Source: Desulfovibrio sp. A2
Lineage (GTDB): Bacteria; Desulfobacterota; Desulfovibrionia; Desulfovibrionales; Desulfovibrionaceae
Length of the DNA stretch: 54,918 bases
Direction: 5' to 3'
NCBI RefSeq assembly: GCF_000226255.1
Contig: NZ_AGFG01000068.1
Location: 1-54,918, forward strand
A model generated the notes under the pieces. The model saw only the letters and a list, made by a program, of their open reading frames with translations. It was not told the origin of the DNA and ran no database searches. The position numbers and the translations under genes were made by a program. This document shows positions 17,787 to 25,456 of this stretch, in pieces. How positions within the stretch are numbered: the first letter of the stretch is position 1; each line of letters begins with the position of its first letter.

Positions 17787-17815
17787 GCCCCGCCGGACCT
17801 CCGGCGGGGCGTTTC
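17787..17815 (+). terminator. Intrinsic terminator after argD
   Basis: GCCCCGCCGG (17787-17796), loop ACCT, CCGGCGGGGC (17801-17810), then GTTTCC. A perfect 10-bp stem 50 nt after the argD stop. Confidence 0.85.
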
Positions 17816-18009
17816 CATTGACGTGGTGCGGCGTGGCGTTCCGTTTCGTTTCGCGGCGGCGCGGGCAAAATAATGGCGTGACCGCGTTGCCAGACCTATT
17901 GTATTCACCGAACATGGGGAAAACCGTGCGGCGGGACGTGTGCCGCCCGGTACACGCAGTGCGCGCCGCAAGGCACGGATGCCGGGGGCGCGCGAAGGAG
18001 GCGAGGGGC

Positions 18010-18345
18010 ATGAGCGACCTCGGCGTGTCATCCGCCAGCATGGTCGGCGGTTCTGGAGTATGGGACAGCCAGACCTTTGGCGCGGCGGTGGTGAGCAGGA
18101 CCCTGGACACCATGAACGGCGTGTCGTCTTCCTCGATGCAGGCCGCGCCGTGGGACAAGCAGACCTTTGGCGCGGCCGTGGTCAGCAAGACGCTGGACTA
18201 CATGAACTCGCCCGGGTTGGGCGGTTCGGGCAACTCGGGTTCTTCGGGCTGGTCGGGTTCCATGAGCGCTGATTACGATTTCCAGAAGTCGGTACTGGGA
18301 GCGGCCTATTCAGGCAAGGGCGTCCTGTTCGACGGGTTCGCCTGA
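18010..18345 (+). CDS. Small Ser/Gly-rich protein with duplicated QTFGAAVVS(R/K)TLD motif
   Basis: A 111-aa protein of unknown function. Two copies of a roughly 19-residue unit sit exactly 30 residues apart: WDSQTFGAAVVSRTLDTMN (18-36) and WDKQTFGAAVVSKTLDYMN (48-66). A degenerate third, YDFQKSVLGAAYSGKG, lies near the C-terminus. The linker at 67-88 is Gly/Ser-rich. No signal peptide or membrane helix. GAAGGAGGCGAGG lies ahead of the ATG, and a strong terminator follows, so it is a real single-gene unit. The repeat weakly recalls YjfB-like motility proteins (AVxVLKKxLD), but I would not assign that function. Confidence 0.72.
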   Translation: MSDLGVSSASMVGGSGVWDSQTFGAAVVSRTLDTMNGVSSSSMQAAPWDKQTFGAAVVSKTLDYMNSPGLGGSGNSGSSGWSGSMSADYDFQKSVLGAAYSGKGVLFDGFA

Positions 18346-18429
18346 TCTCGCGGACGCGCCGCGCGCCAAGCCCAAGGCCTTTCAGGGCCGCGAATGCGCG
18401 GCCAGGCGACGCCCTCGTGGCCAGTCTCC

Positions 18430-18470
18430 GGCGTCCGCCCGCACTTGGGCGGACGCCGTTTCTCGTTTTT
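18430..18470 (+). terminator. Intrinsic terminator after the small repeat protein
   Basis: GGCGTCCGCCC (18430-18440), 6-nt loop, GGGCGGACGCC (18447-18457), then a T-rich stretch GTTTCTCGTTTTT. A perfect 11-bp stem. Confidence 0.9.
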
Positions 18471-18574
18471 ACGCCTGCGGGAAGGGGTTCGGGGCGTGTC
18501 CCGTGCGCGCCGACCGAATGTGGCCGCAATGTCCCGTCGATACAGGCTGTTTACGTTTTTGTTAATGATTTCGC

Positions 18575-18604
18575 TTGACAGCGCTTCAAAGCGTCCGCTA
18601 CAAC
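18575..18604 (+). promoter_or_regulatory. Sigma-70-type promoter for the amino-acid ABC transporter operon, with internal palindrome
   Basis: TTGACA (18575-18580) and TACAAC (18599-18604) are separated by 18 bp, a perfect -35 and a good -10 (4 of 6). A/T-rich DNA lies just upstream (TTTACGTTTTTGTTAATGATTTCG). Between the boxes is a perfect small palindrome, CGCTT-CA-AAGCG (18582-18593), well placed for an operator. The leader of about 270 nt to the ATPase start (18605-18882) is GC-rich and holds no recognised gene or riboswitch. Confidence 0.65.
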
Positions 18605-18882
18605 ACCGCAACACGCCTGTAGAAACGTGCGACACTGCTTGCGACCGACGCGGGGGCTTTCCCGTGTCGGCGGCGCGGCTTTCGCGGCGCGGGGGTCCGC
18701 TGTGACGGACAGGATCACCCCGCGCGTGTATCGCCGCGATGCGCAGGGGCACCTGCCGTTCCGGCCGGGGCATCATCCCGCGCTGGGGCATCGTCCCGCC
18801 GCGCGGGGCGCATCTTCGACAATCTGGTAAAAAGACGGCGGCGGCCCGCGCCATCGCCGGTACAGAATACGGACGGCCGCGC

Positions 18883-19611
18883 ATGGCGATGATCGAATTC
18901 CACGACGTGCACAAGTGGTACGGCGAATTTCACGTGCTCAAGGGCATCACCCAGAAGGTGGAGAAGGGCGAGGTGCTGGTCATCTGCGGCCCCTCCGGCT
19001 CTGGCAAGAGTTCCTTCATCCGGTGTCTGAACCGGCTGGAGCCCATCCAGAAGGGGCAGATTCTGCTTGAAGGCAAGAGCATCCACGACAAGAGCGTGGA
19101 CGTGAACGAACTGCGCACCGAGGTGGGCATCGTCTTTCAGCAGTTCAACCTGTACCCCCATCTTTCCGTGCTGCACAACGTGACCCTTGCGCCCACCAAG
19201 GTGCGCAAGATGCAGAAGGCCAAGGCGGAATCCATCGCCATGGAACTGCTGGAGCGCGTGGGCATTCACGACCAGGCCCGCAAGTACCCCGTGGAGCTTT
19301 CCGGCGGCCAGCAGCAGCGCGTGGCCATTGCCCGCGCCCTGGCCATGCAGCCCAAGGTCATGCTGTTCGACGAGCCCACCAGCGCGCTTGACCCCGAAAT
19401 GATCAACGAAGTGCTGAACGCCATGAAGGACCTGGCCCGCGCCGGCATGACCATGCTCTGCGTGACCCATGAAATGGGCTTCGCGCGCGAGGTGGCGGAC
19501 AGGGTCATCTTCATGGACGGCGGCAAGGTGATCGAAGAGGCTCCGCCGGACGTCTTCTTCTCCAACCCTCGGCACGAGCGCACCCAGGCCTTCCTGCGCG
19601 AGATTCTCTAG
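18883..19611 (+). CDS. Polar amino-acid ABC transporter ATP-binding protein (GlnQ/GltL type)
   Basis: A 242-aa ATPase that drives uptake of a polar amino acid. Walker A is GPSGSGKSS, the Q-loop lies in [12 protein letters not shown], the signature is [16 protein letters not shown], Walker B is [14 protein letters not shown] and the switch His lies in CVTHEMGFA. The start ATG at 18883 (MAMIEF) is supported by family length; the second ATG at 18889 is equally possible, and the Shine-Dalgarno is weak. First gene of the four-gene operon ATPase, binding protein, permease, permease. Substrate (glutamate, glutamine or another polar amino acid) is not determined. Confidence 0.9.
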   Translation: MAMIEFHDVHKWYGEFHVLKGITQKVEKGEVLVICGPSGSGKSSFIRCLNRLEPIQKGQILLEGKSIHDKSVDVNELRTEVGIVFQQFNLYPHLSVLHNVTLAPTKVRKMQKAKAESIAMELLERVGIHDQARKYPVELSGGQQQRVAIARALAMQPKVMLFDEPTSALDPEMINEVLNAMKDLARAGMTMLCVTHEMGFAREVADRVIFMDGGKVIEEAPPDVFFSNPRHERTQAFLREIL

Positions 19612-19753
19612 CCGGGCGGCGCGCCGCGCCCCGGCCACCCACGCGACACCCCCGGCGACGGCGCACGCGCCAGCGCGCCGGGTATGGACGACGGACGAAA
19701 GCCCATCCCGGGGGCCTGCGGCCCCCCGAACCGCATCAGCAGGGAGAACTCTC

Positions 19754-20569
19754 ATGAAGCGTCTTGTGCTACTGGCCGTGGCCCTGTGCGTGGTGCTTTC
19801 CGGCACCCTCGCCCACGCGGGCAAGATCGACGACATCAAGGCCCGCGGCGCGCTCGTCTGCGGCGTCAAGGACTCCACCGTGCCCTTCGGGTTCATCGAC
19901 GAGCAGTCCAAGCAGGTGGTCGGCTTCGACATCGACATCTGCAAGGCCGTTGCCGACAAGCTGGGCGTGAAGCTGGAACTGAAGACCGTCACCAGCGCCA
20001 CCCGCATCCCCATGCTGACCCAGGGCTCCGTGGACATGGTGGCCGCCACCATGACCCACAAGTTCGAGCGTGACGACGTCATCGACTTCTCCATCACCTA
20101 CTTCATGGACGGCCAGAAGCTGCTGGTGAAGAAGGGCGGCGGCGTGAAGAGCGCGGCCGACCTCAAGGGCAAGAAGGTCGCCACCGTGAAGGGCTCGACC
20201 TCCGAAAAGAACATCAAGGCCGCCCAGCCCGACGCCATGGTCATCTCGTTCGACGAGTACCCCCAGGCGTTCCTGGCCCTCAAGCAGGGCAAGGCCGAAG
20301 CCGTCACCACCGACTCCACCATCCTGCTCGGCCTGCGCAACTCCGACCCCGAACCCGAAAAGTGGGAAATCGCTGGCGACTACATCGCCGCCGAACCCTA
20401 CGGCCTGGGTCTGGTCGAGAACGACTCCAAGTTCCGCGATCTGGTGAACCGTACCCTGGTGGACCTGTGGAACACCGGCGAATACACCAAGATCTACGAC
20501 AAGTGGTTCGGTAAGGACACCAAGTACTACCTGCCGCTCACCTGGAAGATGGAAACCTGGCCCTACTAG
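19754..20569 (+). CDS. Polar amino-acid ABC transporter periplasmic binding protein
   Basis: A 271-aa exported binding protein. The signal peptide MKRLVLLAVALCVVLSGTLAHA is followed by the family-3 domain: GALVCGVKDSTVPFGFIDE, VGFDIDICKAVADKLG (family signature), TSATRIPMLTQGSVDMVAATM, and FDEYPQAFLALKQGKAEAVT. The pattern resembles glutamate/aspartate-binding GltI, but ligand residues were not checked against a structure. GGGAG precedes the ATG. Between it and the first permease lies a terminator-like hairpin, which would let the binding protein be made in excess. Confidence 0.9.
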   Translation: MKRLVLLAVALCVVLSGTLAHAGKIDDIKARGALVCGVKDSTVPFGFIDEQSKQVVGFDIDICKAVADKLGVKLELKTVTSATRIPMLTQGSVDMVAATMTHKFERDDVIDFSITYFMDGQKLLVKKGGGVKSAADLKGKKVATVKGSTSEKNIKAAQPDAMVISFDEYPQAFLALKQGKAEAVTTDSTILLGLRNSDPEPEKWEIAGDYIAAEPYGLGLVENDSKFRDLVNRTLVDLWNTGEYTKIYDKWFGKDTKYYLPLTWKMETWPY

Positions 20570-20585
20570 CACGCATCAACCCGAC

Positions 20586-20620
20586 GGGGGACGCGGCGGC
20601 TTCGCCGCGCCCCCCGTTTT
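20586..20620 (+). terminator. Terminator-like attenuator between binding-protein and permease genes
   Basis: GGGGG-A-CGCGGCG (20586-20598), loop GCTT, CGCCGCG-C-CCCCC (20603-20615), then GTTTT. Stem of 12 paired bases with one A/C mismatch. It lies inside the ABC operon, 17 nt after the binding-protein stop and 15 nt before the permease start, so partial read-through is implied. Confidence 0.7.
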
Positions 20621-20635
20621 CACGCGGATACCGTC

Positions 20636-21337
20636 TTGCAGTACACCTTCGACTGGAAACTCGTTCTCTCCGGCGAATACCTGCGGTGGATCATCGACGG
20701 CGTCGTGGTCACCTGCCAGCTCTCCGCCATTTCGCTGGTGCTCGCCATGGCCATCGGCACTCTCATCGCGGTGATGCGCCTTTCCGGGGTGCGCCCGCTG
20801 GTGTGGTTCAGCGCGGGCTTCACCGAGTTCTTCCGCAACACGCCGCTGCTGGTCCAGATCTTCTTCTGGTACTTCGGTTCCGACGCAGTGTTGCCCGCCG
20901 TCGTCAACCAGTGGCTGTACAAGCAGAATTTCGAATTCGCGGCCGGGGTCATCGCCCTTTCGGTGTATACCGCCGCGTTCATCGCCGAAGAGATACGCTC
21001 GGGCATCTTCTCCATTCCGCGCACGCAGCTTGAAGCCTCGCGCGCCTGCGGCCTCACCTTCCTGCAGGCCATGCGCTACGTCATCCTGCCGCAGGCGTTC
21101 CGCATCATCGTGCCGCCGCTCATCTCGCAGGCCCTCAATCTGTTCAAGAACTCGTCGCTGTGCATGACCATCGGGGTCATGGAGCTGACCTACATGGCCC
21201 GCCAGATCGAATCGTACACCTTCCACGGGTTCGAGGCGTTCACGGTCAGCACGCTGATCTACCTGACCATCTCGCTGGCGGTGTCGTTCAGCATCACCCA
21301 GTACAACAGGCACTTTCTGCGGACCATCAGGTACTGA
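20636..21337 (+). CDS. Polar amino-acid ABC transporter permease (His/Glu/Gln/Arg/opine family), first subunit
   Basis: A 233-aa inner-membrane permease with about five helices. The family features are FTEFFRNTPLLVQIFFWYFG and the EAA loop EASRACGLTFLQAMRYVILPQAFR, which docks on the ATPase. The only start that keeps the N-terminus (QYTFDWKLVLSGEYL) is TTG at 20636, with a weak ribosome-binding site; poor initiation plus the upstream hairpin fits low expression relative to the binding protein. Pairs with the second permease to form the channel. Confidence 0.88.
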   Translation: MQYTFDWKLVLSGEYLRWIIDGVVVTCQLSAISLVLAMAIGTLIAVMRLSGVRPLVWFSAGFTEFFRNTPLLVQIFFWYFGSDAVLPAVVNQWLYKQNFEFAAGVIALSVYTAAFIAEEIRSGIFSIPRTQLEASRACGLTFLQAMRYVILPQAFRIIVPPLISQALNLFKNSSLCMTIGVMELTYMARQIESYTFHGFEAFTVSTLIYLTISLAVSFSITQYNRHFLRTIRY

Positions 21338-21474
21338 CCGAAGCCGCCGTCCGCCCCGCCATCCTCCCGGCGGACCGGTCCGGCCACCCCGGCCACCCCG
21401 GCCATCCCGTTCACGCGGCACCGCCGCATGCCGCCCGGCGGCAGTTTCAGAATCAGTCGTAAGGAGCAACCGGC

Positions 21475-22164
21475 GTGCAGTGGGACGTCGTCTGGAGAAA
21501 TTTCGATTACCTGCTCGTGGGCTCGTGGCCGCAAGGACCGCTGGGCGGCCTTGCCATGAGCGTGGTGCTGGCCATCGGCGGCATCTTCGGGGCGTTCTGG
21601 CTGGGCCTTGGCTTTGGCCTGCTGCGCCTTTCCGACCGCTGGTGGCTGCGCCTGCCCTCCATCATCTACGTGGAAGTCATCCGCGGCATCCCGCTGCTGA
21701 TGCTGATCTTCTGGTTCTATTTCCTTGCGCCCATCGTGCTCGGCCACACCCTGCCCGAGGCGGAAAGCGCTCTCGTGGCCTTCATCGTGTTCACCGGGGC
21801 CTACATCGCCGAAATCGTGCGCGCCGGGGTGCTGGCCTTGCCGTCCGGCCAGATGGAGGCCGCGCGCGGCACCGGCCTGTCCAAGTCGCAGGCCATGGTC
21901 TACGTCATCCTGCCGCAGGCCCTGCGCAACATGATTCCCTCGTTCGTGAACCAGTTCGTCAGCTTGACCAAGGACACCTCGCTCGCCTACATCATCGGCG
22001 TTTCCGAACTCACCCGCACGGCCACCCAGATCAACAACCGCGAGCTGACCGCTCCGGCCGAACTCTTCTTCACCATCGCCGTGCTGTACTTCATCGTCTG
22101 CTGGACCCTGACCGCCGCAAGCCGCAGGCTGGAAAGGCAGATGGCCCGTTATCAGGCAAGGTAG
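21475..22164 (+). CDS. Polar amino-acid ABC transporter permease, second subunit
   Basis: A 229-aa inner-membrane permease. It has EVIRGIPLLMLIFWFYFLAP, FTGAYIAEIVRAGVLALPSG and the EAA loop EAARGTGLSKSQAMVYVILPQALR. The start is GTG at 21475 with AAGGAG upstream. The 137-bp gap from the first permease contains a threefold GGCCACCCC-type direct repeat at about 21380-21410 without other visible function. Its stop is 4 bp before prmA, so the methyltransferase may be cotranscribed. Confidence 0.88.
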   Translation: MQWDVVWRNFDYLLVGSWPQGPLGGLAMSVVLAIGGIFGAFWLGLGFGLLRLSDRWWLRLPSIIYVEVIRGIPLLMLIFWFYFLAPIVLGHTLPEAESALVAFIVFTGAYIAEIVRAGVLALPSGQMEAARGTGLSKSQAMVYVILPQALRNMIPSFVNQFVSLTKDTSLAYIIGVSELTRTATQINNRELTAPAELFFTIAVLYFIVCWTLTAASRRLERQMARYQAR

Positions 22165-22168
22165 CCAC

Positions 22169-23029
22169 GTGTCCGATCTTATCCGCATCAGCATCGTCAT
22201 TCCCGCCGACTGTCCCGAAGACCTCGAAACCGCCGACGGCGTGCTGGCCCTTGCCGTGCCCTTCGGCTGGGAAGAGGAAAGCCTGCCCGACGGCTCCGTG
22301 CGCCTGCGCGTGCACACCGACAACCCCGCCTTCTGCGAACAGGTGCTGTCCAGCCTGCGCGCCGGGCTGCCCCGCGCGGAAATAACCCGCGACTCCGTGC
22401 CCGACACCGACTGGACCCTGGCCTGGCGCGACTTCTTCACGCCCGTGCCGTGCGGCGCCCACTTCATGGTCATCGCCCCGTGGATGACCGACACCGTGGA
22501 CCTTCAGGGCCGCACCCCCATCGTCATAGAGCCCAAGACCGCCTTCGGCACCGGGCACCATCCCACCACCGCCCTGTGTCTCGGCAGCGTCTCCGAGCTT
22601 GCCGCCTCGGGCCGGATTCGCGCGGGCCTGCGCTTTCTCGACCTCGGCACCGGCTCCGGCATCCTCGCCATCGGCTGCGCCAAGCTGGGCCTTACCGGCG
22701 TGGCCACCGACATCGACATGCTGGCCGTGGAAAACGCCGAGGAAAATCGCGTCATCAACGCCGTGGCCCCCGCCATCGACGTGCGCCTCGGCAGCACCGA
22801 AGCCGCCCAGGGCGAACGCTACGACGTGGTGCTGGCCAACATCCTCGCACAGCCCCTGAAAGACCTCGCCCCCGACATACTCGCCCTGCTTGCCCCCAAC
22901 GGGTGTCTCGTCCTCTCCGGCCTGCTCGCCGTGCAGGCCGATGGCGTGGAAGCCGCCTACACCAGCCTCGGCATGCCCCCCGCGCGACGCCGCGTGGAAG
23001 GCGAATGGGCCGCGTTGATCTGGGAGTAG
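22169..23029 (+). CDS. prmA: Ribosomal protein L11 methyltransferase
   Basis: A 286-aa SAM-dependent methyltransferase that trimethylates ribosomal protein L11. The conserved EPKTAFGTGHHPTT block is at residues about 121-134, motif I (LDLGTGSGILAIG) follows and then VLANILAQPLKDLAP. The N-terminal substrate domain is more diverged, as usual. Start GTG at 22169, 4 bp after the permease stop, with AAGG upstream. The 3' end carries hairpin element copy C. Functional linkage to the transporter is not expected; the closeness suggests readthrough. Confidence 0.88.
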   Translation: MSDLIRISIVIPADCPEDLETADGVLALAVPFGWEEESLPDGSVRLRVHTDNPAFCEQVLSSLRAGLPRAEITRDSVPDTDWTLAWRDFFTPVPCGAHFMVIAPWMTDTVDLQGRTPIVIEPKTAFGTGHHPTTALCLGSVSELAASGRIRAGLRFLDLGTGSGILAIGCAKLGLTGVATDIDMLAVENAEENRVINAVAPAIDVRLGSTEAAQGERYDVVLANILAQPLKDLAPDILALLAPNGCLVLSGLLAVQADGVEAAYTSLGMPPARRRVEGEWAALIWE

Positions 23030-23061
23030 GGGAGAGAAGAGTTTTTGGGAAAGAAGAATTT

Positions 23062-23131
23062 CCGGGGGAAGGGACCCTTTGAAAAGGGTCTCCTTCCCCC
23101 GGCCCCCCATCCCCCCAAACTTTTTAATGGG
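23062..23131 (+). repeat. 3'-end hairpin element, short form, copy C (downstream of prmA)
   Basis: CCGGGGGAAGG... (from 23062) pairs with ...CCTTCCCCCGG (to 23102); the inner stem is GACCCTTT/AAAAGGGTC with one bulge. The C-rich stretch and tail CCAAACTTTTTAATGGG (23115-23131) follow. It begins 32 nt after the prmA stop. Unlike the other copies it is not part of a convergent pair; the next gene is on the same strand. Confidence 0.82.
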
Positions 23132-23232
23132 AGTAGTGAAGGGGGAGGCCGAGAAGTTTTGTGCCGCGTTACTTGATGTAGTGATGCGGTTTTTTTATTG
23201 GAAAAATACCCCTGTGATTCTTTTAAGGGGGT

Positions 23233-23253
23233 GCAGGGGGCCATGCCCCCTGC
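23233..23253. other. Perfect 9-bp hairpin with 3-nt loop upstream of the glycosylase gene
   Basis: GCAGGGGGC (23233-23241), loop CAT, GCCCCCTGC (23245-23253), preceded by TTTTAAGGGG and followed after 20 nt by a run of seven A (23267 on). It lies in the 352-bp gap between prmA and the glycosylase gene. The rest of that gap, apart from hairpin copy C, shows nothing recognised. It may be a repeat or a minus-strand terminator. Confidence 0.5.
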
Positions 23254-23381
23254 CCGCCGGAGGCGTAAAAAAAGACACGACCTGCTGCCAGAGGCATACA
23301 AAAAACGTCCCGCGACAGCCCCCGGAACGGAGACGCGCCATCGGTTGCGGGGCATGCGCGATGAGGCTAGGGTGTCGGCCT

Positions 23382-24053
23382 ATGCGAGGGAAACGGGAGC
23401 GCCTGTTGCGCGAGATGTACGCGGCCATGCACGCCCGGCTGGGGCCGAGCGGCTGGTGGCCAGGCGAGACGCCGCTGGAAATCTGCGTGGGCGCGGTGCT
23501 GACCCAGAACACCGCGTGGACCAACGTGGAAAAGGCCATCTACCGCCTGCGGGACGCGGGCGCGCTGGCCGACGGCCATACCCTGCTGTCCCTGCCCGAG
23601 GTGGAGCTGTCCGAACTGATCCGCCCGGCGGGGTTCTTCCGGCTGAAGGCGGTGCGCCTGCGCAACCTGCTGCGCTTTTTGGACGACGCCTGCGGCTTCG
23701 ACTTCGGCGTGCTGGCCGGGCAGGATCTGGACGACCTGCGTCCCCGGCTGCTCAAGGTGTCTGGCATCGGGCCGGAAACGGCCGATTCCGTGCTGCTGTA
23801 CGCCGTGGGGTTGCCCACCTTCGTGGTGGACGCCTACACCCGGCGAATCCTGCACCGCCATGCCATGGTGCCGGAAGACATCACCTACCACGACCTGCGC
23901 GACGTGTTCATGGACGTGCTGGACCCGGACGTGCCGTTCTACAACGAATATCACGCCCTCATCGTGCGGGTGGCCAAGGACTGGTGCCGCGCCCGCGCCC
24001 CGCGTTGCGCCGACTGCCCGTTATGCCCGTTCCTTGACGGCGGGGCGGCCTGA
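23382..24053 (+). CDS. Endonuclease III-related HhH-GPD DNA glycosylase (COG2231/MagIII-like)
   Basis: A 223-aa base-excision-repair-type protein. ETPLEICVGAVLTQNTAW and VEKAIYRLRDAG match the family; the helix-hairpin-helix is KVSGIGPETADSVLLYA and the catalytic Asp lies in FVVDAYTRR. The lysine that makes endonuclease III a lyase (GRKTA in E. coli) is replaced by Glu (GPETA), so a monofunctional glycosylase, such as MagIII for 3-methyladenine, is more likely. The four C-terminal Cys have spacing C-X6-C-X2-C-X2-C, not the usual final X5. Start at 23382 chosen by family length; an ATG at 23361 is possible. Stop lies 3 bp before the next gene. Confidence 0.82.
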   Translation: MRGKRERLLREMYAAMHARLGPSGWWPGETPLEICVGAVLTQNTAWTNVEKAIYRLRDAGALADGHTLLSLPEVELSELIRPAGFFRLKAVRLRNLLRFLDDACGFDFGVLAGQDLDDLRPRLLKVSGIGPETADSVLLYAVGLPTFVVDAYTRRILHRHAMVPEDITYHDLRDVFMDVLDPDVPFYNEYHALIVRVAKDWCRARAPRCADCPLCPFLDGGAA

Positions 24054-24056
24054 GCC

Positions 24057-25427
24057 ATGTGGTCGGCGCTGCGCCCGCGTGCAGGTGTCAGCACTGCTCT
24101 CCGTGGCGGGGTGCGGCGCATCGCCCCCCGCAGCCTTGCGCTGGGCTGCGTGCTGTGCCTCCTGCTTGCCGCATCGGTGTGGCTTGCCGCTCATCCCGTC
24201 CCCTCCCATGCCGCCACGTCCGGCTCCATCGGCAAGGCGGGGCCGCTCCGGCCCGCTCCGGATGACGATGCCGGTGACGATGCGCCCGCGCCGTCCGGCC
24301 CGTCTGGCCCGTCGGGCAAGGGGGGCAAGGGCGCTCCGCAGCGCCAGGAGGCGCGCGGCAAGGCCGCGCCCGTGGGGCAGCTGACCACCGAAGAAGACAT
24401 CCGCAAGGCGCTGGAGGCCCAGCAGGCCCGCCTGCGCGCCCGGCAGGAGAGCATCACCAAGCTTTCCGTGCAGGAGCGCGCCCTGAACACCGACCTCGCC
24501 ATGGCCGAGGACCGCATCACCGCGCTGGAGGCCAAGGTGGCCCGGCAGGAGCAGGAACTGGCCCAGTTGGAAGCCGCCGCCACCGACGTGCGCGCGGCCT
24601 ACGAGCGCCTTGCCGCCGAGCGGTCCCGCACGGAAGAATCCCTGGCCGGGCTGCTGCAACTGCTCTGGCCGCTGTACGTGCGCCAGAAGGGGGTGGGCGC
24701 GCGCGACCTGACCGACTGGCGCATGGCCGAGCGCGACTACGCCTGGACGCAGGAAATCTACAAGGTCATCGGCGAACGCCAGCAGGAGCTGCACGCCCAG
24801 GAAACCTCCATGGCCGAGGCCCTGACCCGGCGCGAGGCCCTTTCAGAGCAGGTGCGCAAGCAGGTGGAGGCACTGGGAGCCGACCGGTCGAAGCTGCTGG
24901 CCGACAAGCAGCGCTTTCGCCAGTCGCTCTCCGCCGTGCGCCAGCAGCGCGAGGACGCCGAGGCGGAACTGGCCGACCTGTTCGAGATGATCCAGACCCT
25001 CAACGCCCGGCTGGAGCAGGCCTTGTCGCGCGGCGACATAGAGAAGCAGAAGGGCCGCCTGCCGTGGCCCGCCAAGGGCCGGGTGGTGCGCCGCTACGCG
25101 CCGGAGGCCAAGCCGCCGGTGCGCGGGCTGGGCCTGACCGTGGGCCAGGGCGACCCGGTGCGCGCCGTGGCCTATGGCCGCGTGGTGCACAACGACACCA
25201 TGCGCGGTTTCGGCCGCGTCGTCATTCTGATGCATGGCCAGGCCTATTATACCTTGTACGCCTTTCTCGCCGACAGTCCGTTGCGCCTCGGCCAGGAAGT
25301 GGGCGGAGGCCAGCAGGTGGGCACCGCCGGATTCTACCCGGACGCCAATGGCCCCGGAGTCTATTTCGAATTGCGTTTTCACCAAAAAGCCATTAACCCT
25401 GATGCGTGGCTCCTTTCAGCAAATTAG
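24057..25427 (+). CDS. EnvC-like murein hydrolase activator (coiled coil plus degenerate LytM/M23 domain)
   Basis: A 456-aa exported protein. An Arg-rich start and a hydrophobic segment (residues about 28-47) end in SHAATS. A Pro/Gly-rich linker, then long coiled coil (about 115-330), then a LytM domain (about 345-456) with GRVVHNDTMRGFGRVVILMHG and GVYFELRFHQKAINPDAWL. The zinc ligands of active M23 peptidases are missing: the HxxxD region reads VRGLGL and the HxH position is LYAFL. E. coli EnvC has the same loss and activates amidases, so that role is inferred. The ctpA start follows 29 bp later. Confidence 0.85.
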   Translation: MWSALRPRAGVSTALRGGVRRIAPRSLALGCVLCLLLAASVWLAAHPVPSHAATSGSIGKAGPLRPAPDDDAGDDAPAPSGPSGPSGKGGKGAPQRQEARGKAAPVGQLTTEEDIRKALEAQQARLRARQESITKLSVQERALNTDLAMAEDRITALEAKVARQEQELAQLEAAATDVRAAYERLAAERSRTEESLAGLLQLLWPLYVRQKGVGARDLTDWRMAERDYAWTQEIYKVIGERQQELHAQETSMAEALTRREALSEQVRKQVEALGADRSKLLADKQRFRQSLSAVRQQREDAEAELADLFEMIQTLNARLEQALSRGDIEKQKGRLPWPAKGRVVRRYAPEAKPPVRGLGLTVGQGDPVRAVAYGRVVHNDTMRGFGRVVILMHGQAYYTLYAFLADSPLRLGQEVGGGQQVGTAGFYPDANGPGVYFELRFHQKAINPDAWLLSAN

Positions 25428-25456
25428 CCTCATTTCAGGCTTTCGGAGGATTCATT

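Noticed and set aside
21375..21412. Threefold 9-bp GGCCACCCC repeat as a possible CRISPR or iteron
   Set aside because: Units are adjacent without spacers, only three in number, and resemble GC-rich slippage.
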